Assembly (NCBI GenBank): GCA_020634335.1
Contig: JACKBY010000013.1
Location: 34,444-98,443 of the forward strand
Direction: 5' to 3'
Source of the DNA: Promineifilum sp.
GTDB taxonomy: Bacteria; Chloroflexota; Anaerolineae; Promineifilales; Promineifilaceae
DNA length: 64,000 nucleotides
This document shows, piece after piece, positions 8,263-16,677 of this stretch. Under the pieces are notes generated by a model, which was given only the letters and a program-made list of their open reading frames with translations, did not search any database and was not told the origin of the DNA. A program made the position numbers and the translations under genes. The first letter of the stretch is position 1, and every line of letters begins with the position of its first letter.

Positions 8263-9084
8263 GTGGAAGAAAGATTGCAAAAGATCATGGCGCGGGCTAG
8301 TTACGGCTCGCGCCGTTCGTGTGAGACGATCATCAGCGAAGGGCGTGTGACCGTCAATGGCCGCGTTGCCAAGCTGGGTGATAAGGCTGATCCGGCGACC
8401 GATCACATCGAGGTTGACGGTCAGTCTCTTGGCGGACAGACGCAGGCCGGCCCGGACAATGGCTTCATTTATATTGCCCTCAACAAGCCGCGCGGGGTCA
8501 TCTCTTCGCTGGAAGATGAGCTGGAGGCGGGACGGACTACCGTGCGCGACCTGGTCGATGTCGACAGTTCGCACCATATCTATCCGGTCGGCCGCCTCGA
8601 CAAGCCGAGCGAAGGCCTTGTTCTCATGACCAACGACGGCGCGCTGGCGCACCGGTTGACCCACCCTCGTTATGGGCACGAGAAAGTATATGACGTCACT
8701 GTGGAGGGCAACATCTCCGACCGGGTCCTGGACCAGTGGCGGCGGGGCGTGATACTGGACGGCCGCATCACTGCGCCCGCGCCTATCGAATTAATCGAGC
8801 GCGGAGCGGATAGCAGCCGATTGCGCATTATCCTGCGTGAGGGGCGCAAGAGGCAGATTCGCCGCATTGCCGCCGGATTAGGTCATCCCGTGCGGCAATT
8901 GATACGTGAGCGAATCGGGCCGTTGACCTTGGGCGATTTGCAACCAGGTCAATGGCGCTCGCTGACCAGCGGGGAAGTCGCAGAGCTTAAACAAAGCGTG
9001 ACCGATGATCCGGCTTCACGCGACCCATTGCCAAACCACCCGAACAGGAAAAAGGATTCTCGTGCAGCCCGATCTTCTACCTGA
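8263..9084 (+). CDS. rRNA pseudouridine synthase (RsuA/RluB family)
   Basis: A 273-residue RNA-modifying enzyme. An N-terminal S4 RNA-binding domain (EERLQKIMARASYGSRRSCE, then GRVTVNGRVAKLGDKAD) precedes the pseudouridine synthase core with catalytic aspartate in GRLDKPSEGLVLMTNDG, and the RKRQIRR motif lies near the end. It converts a specific uridine of rRNA to pseudouridine; whether the target is 16S or 23S rRNA is not decidable, though RluB-like (23S) is the usual form next to scpB. The GTG at 8263 is chosen because a GAGAGAGAG stretch precedes it and family members begin at this point. An ATG at 8191 would add 24 unconserved residues and overlap scpB. The C-terminal tail is basic and disordered-looking. 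Confidence 0.92.
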   Translation: MEERLQKIMARASYGSRRSCETIISEGRVTVNGRVAKLGDKADPATDHIEVDGQSLGGQTQAGPDNGFIYIALNKPRGVISSLEDELEAGRTTVRDLVDVDSSHHIYPVGRLDKPSEGLVLMTNDGALAHRLTHPRYGHEKVYDVTVEGNISDRVLDQWRRGVILDGRITAPAPIELIERGADSSRLRIILREGRKRQIRRIAAGLGHPVRQLIRERIGPLTLGDLQPGQWRSLTSGEVAELKQSVTDDPASRDPLPNHPNRKKDSRAARSST

Positions 9085-9778
9085 CGTGATCGCTATCGAC
9101 GGGCCGGCTGCTTCCGGCAAGTCGACAATTGGTTTGATGCTTGCCCAGCGCTTGGGCTATCTCTGCCTGGATACCGGTTCCATGTATCGTGCGCTGACCC
9201 TGGCCGCCATTCTGAAGGGGATTTCGCCCGACAATGAGAACGACATCACGCGGCTGGCTTCGGATTGCGACCTGGCCATCATCCCCTTGTCGGGGGAGAC
9301 GGACGGCCGCCATTACACCGTGATGCTCAACGGCGTCGACGTCACCTGGGATTTGCGTTCGCCGCAGGTGGATGCCGCCGTCTCGCAGGTATCGACGTAC
9401 CCGGGCGTCCGTTCCCGGATGGTGGAGCGCCAACGTGCCGTGGGGCGGCGCGGCCGAGTTGTCATGATCGGTCGCGACATCGGTACGGTGGTGATGCCCG
9501 ACGCGGGTCTTAAGCTGTATATCACCGCTTCCCCGGAGGAACGTGCTCGCCGCCGGCTAATTGACCGTGTACGCCAGGGCAACGATGATGAGTATCAATC
9601 GATCCTGGCCGACGTAGTGCGCCGCGATCAAATGGACGGCAGCCGGGTTCTTTCGCCGATGCGGCCCGCGGTCGATGCTATAACCATTGACACGACCGGC
9701 CGCAGCGCCGAGGTGGTGATCGAGGAAATCATGTCGATTCTCAATCTCAATCACTTTCAACCGGAAGGACGCGCCTAA
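9062..9778 (+). CDS. cmk: Cytidylate kinase
   Basis: A 238-residue enzyme that phosphorylates CMP and dCMP to the diphosphates. The P-loop is IDGPAASGKST near residues 12-22, followed by CLDTGSMYRALTL, the CMP-binding insert (VDVTWDLRSPQVDAAVSQVS), VMIGRDIGTVVMPDA and the lid arginines in ASPEERARRR. The length is that of the short bacterial form. The GTG at 9062 (AAAGGA eight bases upstream) is preferred over ATG 9005, which overlaps the preceding gene and adds an unconserved tail. The stop overlaps the next start as TAATG, so translation is probably coupled. Confidence 0.95.
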   Translation: MQPDLLPDVIAIDGPAASGKSTIGLMLAQRLGYLCLDTGSMYRALTLAAILKGISPDNENDITRLASDCDLAIIPLSGETDGRHYTVMLNGVDVTWDLRSPQVDAAVSQVSTYPGVRSRMVERQRAVGRRGRVVMIGRDIGTVVMPDAGLKLYITASPEERARRRLIDRVRQGNDDEYQSILADVVRRDQMDGSRVLSPMRPAVDAITIDTTGRSAEVVIEEIMSILNLNHFQPEGRA

Positions 9779-11226
9779 TGGCCTTGTTCCAGGAAATTGA
9801 CCCGTTGACCTTTGCCGGCGGTCGAATCGTCGGCATCGAGCCGCACAGCGTGGCCGCCGAGCTTGATCTGCGGCCGGGTGACGAGTTGTTGGCAATTAAC
9901 GATCAGGCCGTCGAAGATACTATCGACGTGCAATTTTATGCCGCCGAGGAGGAGCTTGAACTGCTCGTTCGTCGCGACGGCGAAATATTGCTCTTCGAGG
10001 CCGAGCGTGATTACGACCAAGCGCTGGGATTAGAGTTTGCCCATCCGACCTTCGACGTCGACATTCGCCGGTGCAATAACCTGTGCGAATTTTGTTTTGT
10101 CCTTCAGATGGGCCCGCAATTTCGGCGCACGTTGTACATCAAGGACGATGACTATCGCTACTCTTTTCTCTTTGGCCATTACGTGACGCTGACGAACCTG
10201 AACGAGCACGACTGGTGGCGCATCGAGAATATGCGGTTATCGCCTTTGTACGTGTCGGTTCACGTGACGGACACGGAGCTGCGCCGGCGCTTTTTGCGCA
10301 ATTCCCATGCCGGGGACATCATGGAACAGTTACGGCGGCTGGCCGAATGGAATATCGAAGTCCATGCCCAGCTGGTCATCGTTCCCGGCTTCAACGACGG
10401 CGAATGGCTGGCCCGTTCTGTGCGCGAGTTGGCTACGTTGTGGCCGGAAGAGGGCGCCGGCGGGGTGGTCTCGGTCAGTGTTGTCCCAGTCGGCCTCACG
10501 AAGCATCACAAGTACGGGATGCGGCCACACACGAGGGCGGAGGCCGCGGCCACACTGGACTACGTCGAAACTCTGCAACGCGAATTCATCGATCGCTTTG
10601 GTATTCGCTTTATTTATCCGACCGATGAATGGTATCTGGTGACCGACCGCGAAGTGCCGCCGCTGGATAATTATGACGGCCATGAATTGCACGAGAACGG
10701 CTTGGGCATGGTGCGCGCATTCCTGGACGACTGGGCGGTAATTCGGCGGGAGATCGCTGTGGCGCGCACCATGCCCGCTCCACGCGCCGTGACGCTGGCG
10801 ACCGCGGCCCTGTTTGCGCCTACGCTGCGCCAAAAAGCATCTGAATTCGCGTCGCTGACCGGCTGCGACGTTCAGGTCGTGGAAATCCGCAATGAGCGCC
10901 TGGGGGAAACTATCACCGTTGCCGGCTTGCTCAACGGCAGTGATGTTCTGCAGCAATTGCGCGACGCCGGAGTCGGTGAGCTGGTGGTCCTGCCGCGGGT
11001 CATGTTCGATCACCCTGATACTATCTCGCTCGATAATATTTCTCCCCAGGACCTGGCTAATCTGCTGGATCGCCCGGTGGCTCTGGCCGATGCATTGGGC
11101 GACGTCTGGGACGCCTTGCGCGGTGAATCAAAATTAATGTACCGGCCGGGGGTGGCCCCGGCCGGTACGATTGACTTAAAAGTGTTGGGAAACGGCGCCA
11201 ACGGATCGGCTGCCCACCTTTCCTAA
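9778..11226 (+). CDS. DUF512 protein with PDZ and radical-SAM-like iron-sulfur motif
   Basis: A 482-residue protein. An N-terminal PDZ-like segment (GGRIVGIEPHSVAAELDLRPGD) is followed by a CxxxCxxC cluster (CNNLCEFCF, about residues 98-106) in a radical-SAM-like TIM barrel, then the DUF512 domain (from about residue 340, DDWAVIRREIAVAR onward). The family (putative Fe-S oxidoreductases, often next to the GTPase gene der) has no established function; a role in RNA or ribosome chemistry has been suspected from neighbourhood only. Starts in a TAATG overlap with cmk. The last 30 residues (from MYRPGVAPAG) go beyond the usual family end and are encoded over a perfect 13-base-pair inverted repeat (11139-11168). 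Confidence 0.9.
   Translation: MALFQEIDPLTFAGGRIVGIEPHSVAAELDLRPGDELLAINDQAVEDTIDVQFYAAEEELELLVRRDGEILLFEAERDYDQALGLEFAHPTFDVDIRRCNNLCEFCFVLQMGPQFRRTLYIKDDDYRYSFLFGHYVTLTNLNEHDWWRIENMRLSPLYVSVHVTDTELRRRFLRNSHAGDIMEQLRRLAEWNIEVHAQLVIVPGFNDGEWLARSVRELATLWPEEGAGGVVSVSVVPVGLTKHHKYGMRPHTRAEAAATLDYVETLQREFIDRFGIRFIYPTDEWYLVTDREVPPLDNYDGHELHENGLGMVRAFLDDWAVIRREIAVARTMPAPRAVTLATAALFAPTLRQKASEFASLTGCDVQVVEIRNERLGETITVAGLLNGSDVLQQLRDAGVGELVVLPRVMFDHPDTISLDNISPQDLANLLDRPVALADALGDVWDALRGESKLMYRPGVAPAGTIDLKVLGNGANGSAAHLS
11139..11168. repeat. Perfect 13-bp inverted repeat with 4-base loop
   Basis: GTACCGGCCGGGG (11139-11151), loop GTGG, then its exact complement (11156-11168). It lies inside the 3' end of the DUF512 gene, in the part that extends past the conserved protein, and there is no T-run after it. 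It may be a former terminator or a REP-like element absorbed into the reading frame. Confidence 0.75.
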
Positions 11227-11262
11227 GTATGGTCACGCGAGTGGTTCGACGGCCGCCGGCAC

Positions 11263-14200
11263 TTAATTGCGCAAGATGGTCGGCAACAGAATTCTCTGCT
11301 GGCCGTCCGTCGGCCCCTTGATCTTCAGATTGACGGTCGCCACATTCGAAAGCTGACCGTTGCCGGCCTGATATGTGAAGCTATCCACACCTGCATAGCC
11401 TTCGTCGGGAACGTAGGTGAACGCCCCATCGGCATTTAGTGTTACTTCCCCGTGACTGGGCTTCGCGCCTATCTTGGCCGTCATGACCCCCGACAGGGGA
11501 TCGACGTCATTGGCAAGCACGCCCGGCGCGGGAATCGTCAGTGTCTCGTCGACGTTCAGTTCGTAGGCATCGTCCACGGCGACCGGCGGTCCGTTGGGAT
11601 CAAGAATGGTGATCACGACCGTGGCCGTGTTCGATGACAATCCGTTGCTGGCCTGATATGTAAAGCTGTCCTGCGCCGAATAATCGAAGGAGGACGTATA
11701 GCTGAATGAGCCATTGGCATTGAGCGTTACAACTCCTTCGATCGGTTCGCCAATCAGGATCGCCTCCAACGGCAGTTGGCCGGGACTTTTATCATTGCCC
11801 AGGATGCCCGGAGCCGGAACGATCAAGGTCTCGCCAATGGCGACTGTGTAGCTGTCATCCACGGCCGTCGGCGGCACCAGGGTCACGTCAATGGTTACGC
11901 GCGCCACGTTCGACGCCAGGCCGTTGTCGGCTTTGTAGGTAAACTCATCGATACCCACAAATTCATTATCCGGCGTGTAGGTGAAGCCCCCGTTTGCCTG
12001 TAGCGTGACTTTGCCGTGGGCAGGTGATTCGACCAGGACTGCCGTCAGCGGATTGGAAGACGGATTATCGTCGTTGCCCAGTACGCCAGGCAGGTTAACC
12101 TTTAATGGGGTATTGATCGACGTGCTGAAGTAATCCGGTTTGGCCAGCGGCATGCCGGAAAAACGGTAATCGTCGGCATGGAGAGAGGCGGGCGCGACGT
12201 TCTTAAGCAGGATCGAATCTCCGCCCGGCAGACTGATCAATGTGTCGCCTTCCTGAGCCTGAACGGTCAGGTCGCCGGGTTTCAGGGTGCTGCGGGCGCT
12301 AAAGTCGAGTACATCATCGCTCTCGGGGCCGGGCGTGAAATCCGTGATGATGTCATCGCCGCTTCCAGTCCGGAAATAGAAGGTGTCATTTCCCCGCCGG
12401 CCGGTGAAAGTATCGTCTCCCCCGGCCCCCTCCAGCCAATTATTCAGGGAATCACCTACTAGCGTATCGGCCAATGGTGAGCCAATGACTCGCTCGATAG
12501 AGCGCAATGAATCGCCTGTGGCGTTGCCGCCGGTGGCGACGCCGGTGAACAAGTTGATGCTCACCGCGCCGGGCGATCCCGCATAGGAGGCGGTATCTTG
12601 GCCGGTTCCGCCGAGTAAACGGTCGGCATCCATCCCGCCGATGAGGACGTCGTTGCCGGCTCCGCCCTTTAGCACGTCTTGCCCGGCGCCGGCGTCGACC
12701 TGATCATTTCCCCGATGTGCCAGCATCACGTCATCTCCCGAAGTGCCGGTGAGTGAGTCGACATTTGGTGTTCCCGGGTGTGTCACCGGCAGACTGATGC
12801 CAAGCGTAGGCCCACCCTGGATCAGATAGGTGTAACCTGTGTCATTGTTCACACCCGGGCCGGCGTTCGGCGCGCCGATGAGAAATTCGTCATAGCCGTC
12901 GCCGTTCATGTCGCCGGCCGAACTGATGGTTTGTCCGGTTTGATCGCCGGCCACGGCGCCATCCAATCGGAATCCTCCGTCACCCAGGGTGTCGAGCGAT
13001 AGAGAAGCATCAAAAGTGGTACGGCCTAGTACGACGTAGGTTTTTCCGGAGAATCGCATGCTGCCCGTGCCGGCGGTTGATGCGCCGATAATGAGGTCTT
13101 CCAATCCATCGCCATTCACGTCGGCCGCGCCGACGGCCGTGCCCGCCTCGCCGTTTGCCTCATTGCCGACGAGGCGAAAACCGTTTGAACCGTTCAAGCT
13201 GGATAAATTAAACGTAGTCGAGTATGAAGATTGTCCAAACACGACGTAGGCCTCGCCCATGTGGGCGGCGGCATAGGGCGCGCCGATCACCAGATCGAAG
13301 CGACCGTCACCGTTCACGTCGCCCGCCGAGGCGATTGACCGGCCGGCGTTGTCGCCTTTGGCAATCCCCTCAATTTTGAAACCGTTACTGCCGTTGATCG
13401 CCGACAGGTTAAATTTGGCTGTGAAGTTCGGTTGGCCGAAGATGATATAGATGGTTCCAGTGTCCAAAGAACGGCCGGTCAGATAGCTGCCGGCAACAAC
13501 GGCGATGTCATCGTAGCCGTCCTGGTTCAGATCGCCGGCCGATCTGAGAATCTTGCCGGTCGAGCTTTCGGCTGCCACGCCGTTGATCAGAAAGCCGTCC
13601 GAACCGTTCAGTGTGTTCAGGTCGATTACCGGCGGGAATGAATGACGGCCCATCACGGCAAATGCCTGGCCCACCCACTCTTTCCCGCCGACTGTAGCCT
13701 CCGGCGCGCCGATGAGCATGTCATCGTAGCCGTCGCCATTGATATCCCCGGCCTGTGCCACGCCGGCCCCCGTCCGTGCATCGATCACGATCCCATCGAT
13801 TCGAAAGCCGTTAGTCCCGTTCAATGTCTCCAGATTGAGTTGAGCCGGAAATGTGGCTCGGCCGAAAATGACATAGGCTGCACCGGCATCTTCGATGTCG
13901 TCGTCGGCCTCAACCCCAGGCGCGCCGATGATCAAATCGTCATAGCCGTCTTTGTTGACGTCGCCGGCTCCACTAACTGCGTATCCGACTTCATCGTTGA
14001 AGGCGAGGCCACTTACGCGAAAGCCGTTGCTGCCGTCCAGATCGTTAAGAGAGAGAGAGCTTGGGTTGGCTGCCCGACCCAATATAACGTAGGCCTCGCC
14101 CGCGCTCTGCGTGCCGTTGGGAGAAGCCGACGGCGCACCGATGATGAAGTCATCTAACCCGTCACCATTGATATCGCCGGCGTTTCGCAACGATCGTCCC

Positions 14201-14454
14201 GCCTGATCGCCGTCGCTCCGCCCCGTGATACGGAAGCCGTTCGGGCCGTTCAATGAGCCCAAACCGATCACGACGTCGGCGGTTTGATCCTTGTTATATC
14301 CACTTCCAAGCGCATTTCCGGTCGTCAACAAACAAATAAACAGGGAGGCGAGGCTCATATAATAGATACGCCTCGACAGGCTGAAATCGCTGCTACGGCC
14401 GCTGCGCTCGCGCATGGCGAACGTGCTGAAATGGATCAATTGAGTGATTTTCAT
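11263..14454 (-). CDS. Large secreted/surface protein: FG-GAP repeats, RTX-type repeats, cadherin-like domains
   Basis: A 1063-residue mosaic. Residues 30-50 are a signal sequence (YYMSLASLFICLLTTGNALG). Seven FG-GAP (integrin-alpha-type) blades span about 55-530, each with a DxNGDGxDDxxIGAP calcium loop and a FRVSG or FRIDG turn. Residues about 545-690 are hemolysin-type calcium repeats (GGAGNDVLIGG, LLGGTGQD, GGDDTFTGRRGNDTF). Three cadherin-like/VCBS modules follow (about 745-1045), each starting AVDDxY or KPDYFS, with VLGNDDNP or LANDVDP and FTYxPDE. The protein ends in QQRILLPTILRN; similar short hydrophobic-basic tails are something I recall from Chloroflexota surface proteins. A role in adhesion or matrix formation is an inference. 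Stand-alone gene, convergent with the DUF512 gene. Confidence 0.88.
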   Translation of the reverse strand: MKITQLIHFSTFAMRERSGRSSDFSLSRRIYYMSLASLFICLLTTGNALGSGYNKDQTADVVIGLGSLNGPNGFRITGRSDGDQAGRSLRNAGDINGDGLDDFIIGAPSASPNGTQSAGEAYVILGRAANPSSLSLNDLDGSNGFRVSGLAFNDEVGYAVSGAGDVNKDGYDDLIIGAPGVEADDDIEDAGAAYVIFGRATFPAQLNLETLNGTNGFRIDGIVIDARTGAGVAQAGDINGDGYDDMLIGAPEATVGGKEWVGQAFAVMGRHSFPPVIDLNTLNGSDGFLINGVAAESSTGKILRSAGDLNQDGYDDIAVVAGSYLTGRSLDTGTIYIIFGQPNFTAKFNLSAINGSNGFKIEGIAKGDNAGRSIASAGDVNGDGRFDLVIGAPYAAAHMGEAYVVFGQSSYSTTFNLSSLNGSNGFRLVGNEANGEAGTAVGAADVNGDGLEDLIIGASTAGTGSMRFSGKTYVVLGRTTFDASLSLDTLGDGGFRLDGAVAGDQTGQTISSAGDMNGDGYDEFLIGAPNAGPGVNNDTGYTYLIQGGPTLGISLPVTHPGTPNVDSLTGTSGDDVMLAHRGNDQVDAGAGQDVLKGGAGNDVLIGGMDADRLLGGTGQDTASYAGSPGAVSINLFTGVATGGNATGDSLRSIERVIGSPLADTLVGDSLNNWLEGAGGDDTFTGRRGNDTFYFRTGSGDDIITDFTPGPESDDVLDFSARSTLKPGDLTVQAQEGDTLISLPGGDSILLKNVAPASLHADDYRFSGMPLAKPDYFSTSINTPLKVNLPGVLGNDDNPSSNPLTAVLVESPAHGKVTLQANGGFTYTPDNEFVGIDEFTYKADNGLASNVARVTIDVTLVPPTAVDDSYTVAIGETLIVPAPGILGNDKSPGQLPLEAILIGEPIEGVVTLNANGSFSYTSSFDYSAQDSFTYQASNGLSSNTATVVITILDPNGPPVAVDDAYELNVDETLTIPAPGVLANDVDPLSGVMTAKIGAKPSHGEVTLNADGAFTYVPDEGYAGVDSFTYQAGNGQLSNVATVNLKIKGPTDGQQRILLPTILRN

Positions 14455-14588
14455 TTGGTACTACCTTTTGTGATTTATCTTGGCTATAACCGCCGGGATT
14501 GGCTCAGCCACCACATCGGCCTCCAGGCCGATACCGGCAATGGTATCAAAAAAACGCGGGGAACCAATTGTACAGCCGGAATTCATTC

Positions 14589-14618
14589 TTGTGACCCACG
14601 TGCCGGTTGTGAGATAAT
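14589..14618 (+). promoter_or_regulatory. Candidate promoter for the ABC exporter gene
   Basis: TTGTGA (14589-14594), an 18-base spacer and GATAAT (14613-14618), with a TGn extension before the -10 box. It lies in the 220-base divergent gap between the FG-GAP protein and the exporter; nothing else stands out there. Confidence 0.5.
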
Positions 14619-14674
14619 TCGCTATCTTCTATGGAGTATGGTTTGTCAGCAGACAAGGAATTGGAACTAAGTAT

Positions 14675-16438
14675 ATGGGCGAATTTGCAATCGATGGACT
14701 GGAGCCCAACAAGCACCGCTCGGCAATCAGATGGATTCTCTCCCATTTGCGGCGGCAGTGGCAATTGTTTATCGTCATGTTCTTCGGTGCTTTTGGTAAT
14801 GCTGCATTGGCCGCGGTCATGCCTATCCTGATCGGTATCGCCTTCGATGCTGCGCTGGCCTCGCCGCCTAACCTCAATACTATCGGTATGGCTGCTCTGG
14901 GTATCATCGCCAGCCAAACTTTGCGCGCCATCTTGCAACTGGGGCGGAACTTTGCCAGTTCGGTCATCGGTGAGCGCCTGGAACGGGATACCCGACACGA
15001 GCTTTACGTCAGCCTGTTGGGCAAGAGTATGACCTTTCATGACCTCCAGCCGGTCGGTGATACCATGGCCAGGGCCACCAATGACGTGCGCGAGCTCAAT
15101 TTGATGATGTATCCTGGCATTAATCTGGTCGTCGGCTCGGCCAACTTCATGATTATGCCTCTCTTGGTGGCCCCTCGCTACCACTGGCAACTGATGCTGG
15201 CGCCACTTTTCTTCATCGTGACCTACGTGCTGGCTCTGAGCCAGTATATGAACGTGCTCGCCCGCATTGCCGACCGGGTGAGGTTGACCTTCGGCGTGTT
15301 GAACGCGCGACTGGCCGAGGCAATTGATGGCATCGAGATGGTGAAATCTACGGCGCAGGAGGGGGCTGAAGTCGAACGATTCGCACACAATGCCCATGCC
15401 TTTCGCGATGCGACTGTGGCTCAGGGGCGAGAAGAGGCCAAATTCCTGCCCCTCTTACTGTTGGGCATCACCGAGGGTATTGGTTTTGCCCATGCCCTAT
15501 TGCTCCTTCAGGCCGGGCAGCTTCAGGTGGGCGACGTCGTCGCCTACATGGGTCTTTTGTCACTCTTTGGTTTTCCCACCAACATTTCCCTGATGGCCTA
15601 CTCGCGCGTGTCTCTGGGCATGGCCGGGGCCCGACGCATCCTGGAATTGATCAACTCCGAGACTGATCTGCACGAAAATCCTGACGGGTATTCTGAACCC
15701 ATCGAGGGGGAAATACGATTTGAGAACGTGACGTTCGGCTACGTGTCGGACGTAGATGTACTGAGTGACGTTTCCTTCTCCGTGCGGCCGGGGCAAACGG
15801 TTGCCGTCGTGGGCCAGACCGGCGCGGGCAAGAGCACCCTGACCAAGCTGATCAACCGGACTTATGATGTCAATGAGGGCCGCGTATTGGTCGATGGCGT
15901 GGATGTGCGGGACTGGAGTCTGGCCGCATTGCGTCGCCAAATTTCGATTATCGAGCAGGACATCTTCCTGTTCTCCCGCACGGTTGCCCAGAATATCGCC
16001 TTTGGCGCGCCGGAAGCGACCCGGGAAGCGATTGAGGCGGCCGCACGCGCGGCTCAGGCCCACGAATTTATTCTGGGCTTCGAAGACGGCTATGAGACCG
16101 TTGTCGGTGAGCGTGGTGTTACCTTGTCCGGTGGGCAACGCCAGCGTATTGCCCTGGCGCGGGCTTTTCTGACCCACCCGCGTATCCTTATCCTTGATGA
16201 TTCGACCAGCGCTGTCGATAGCGAGACGGAGGATCAGATACAGCGCGCCATCCGCCACGCTTCCGAGAATCGCACCACTTTTCTCATCACTCATCGCTTG
16301 TCGCAGATACGATGGGCTGACCTGGTATTGGTGTTACGCAAGGGGCGGCTGGAGGCGGCGGGCGATCACCTGACGTTGATGGAAACATCGCCGGCCTATC
16401 GACTCATTTTCGACCAATACGAGCTTTCTAACAGCTAG
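14675..16438 (+). CDS. ABC transporter, fused permease and ATPase (exporter half)
   Basis: A 587-residue half transporter of the MsbA/LmrA class. Six membrane helices lie in residues about 30-320, and the nucleotide-binding domain begins near 345. Walker A is GQTGAGKS (about 380), the signature is LSGGQRQR (about 485) and Walker B is ILILDDSTSAVD (about 507). The residue after Walker B is Asp where active sites of homodimeric exporters have Glu. In the family this change marks the degenerate-site partner of heterodimeric exporters (BmrC, TM287), so a second half transporter encoded elsewhere is likely. The substrate is unknown. The 74-residue protein encoded 8 bases downstream is presumably co-transcribed. 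Confidence 0.93.
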   Translation: MGEFAIDGLEPNKHRSAIRWILSHLRRQWQLFIVMFFGAFGNAALAAVMPILIGIAFDAALASPPNLNTIGMAALGIIASQTLRAILQLGRNFASSVIGERLERDTRHELYVSLLGKSMTFHDLQPVGDTMARATNDVRELNLMMYPGINLVVGSANFMIMPLLVAPRYHWQLMLAPLFFIVTYVLALSQYMNVLARIADRVRLTFGVLNARLAEAIDGIEMVKSTAQEGAEVERFAHNAHAFRDATVAQGREEAKFLPLLLLGITEGIGFAHALLLLQAGQLQVGDVVAYMGLLSLFGFPTNISLMAYSRVSLGMAGARRILELINSETDLHENPDGYSEPIEGEIRFENVTFGYVSDVDVLSDVSFSVRPGQTVAVVGQTGAGKSTLTKLINRTYDVNEGRVLVDGVDVRDWSLAALRRQISIIEQDIFLFSRTVAQNIAFGAPEATREAIEAAARAAQAHEFILGFEDGYETVVGERGVTLSGGQRQRIALARAFLTHPRILILDDSTSAVDSETEDQIQRAIRHASENRTTFLITHRLSQIRWADLVLVLRKGRLEAAGDHLTLMETSPAYRLIFDQYELSNS

Positions 16439-16445
16439 GGGAAAT

Positions 16446-16670
16446 ATGGCACCGCTCGTGTACTATTGCCGTTGGCGAGGAGCCCGGCTTCAATTACAAG
16501 GTCGCGATGGACACCAGGTATGGGGTTGGCTGGCGCTTTCGCAGCAAGAGGGCGGCCGTATTCCTTTCCGCTTCAACACGAACACCTGGGAGCTGACTCT
16601 GGGCGCGGGCGAGCACGTCGAGCAGTGGCAATTGGACGAAATGGGCGTTGTCGTTCCGGCCGACTCCTGA
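16446..16670 (+). CDS. Small hypothetical protein
   Basis: A 74-residue protein starting 8 bases after the exporter stop, with AGGGGAAAT just before the ATG. It is rich in Trp, Gly and Arg (CRWRGARLQLQGRDGHQVWG) and has an alternating hydrophobic pattern suggesting a small beta-barrel or beta-sandwich. No family is recognised. Placement and ribosome-binding site favour a real gene co-expressed with the exporter. Confidence 0.6.
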   Translation: MAPLVYYCRWRGARLQLQGRDGHQVWGWLALSQQEGGRIPFRFNTNTWELTLGAGEHVEQWQLDEMGVVVPADS

Positions 16671-16677
16671 TCGTCGC

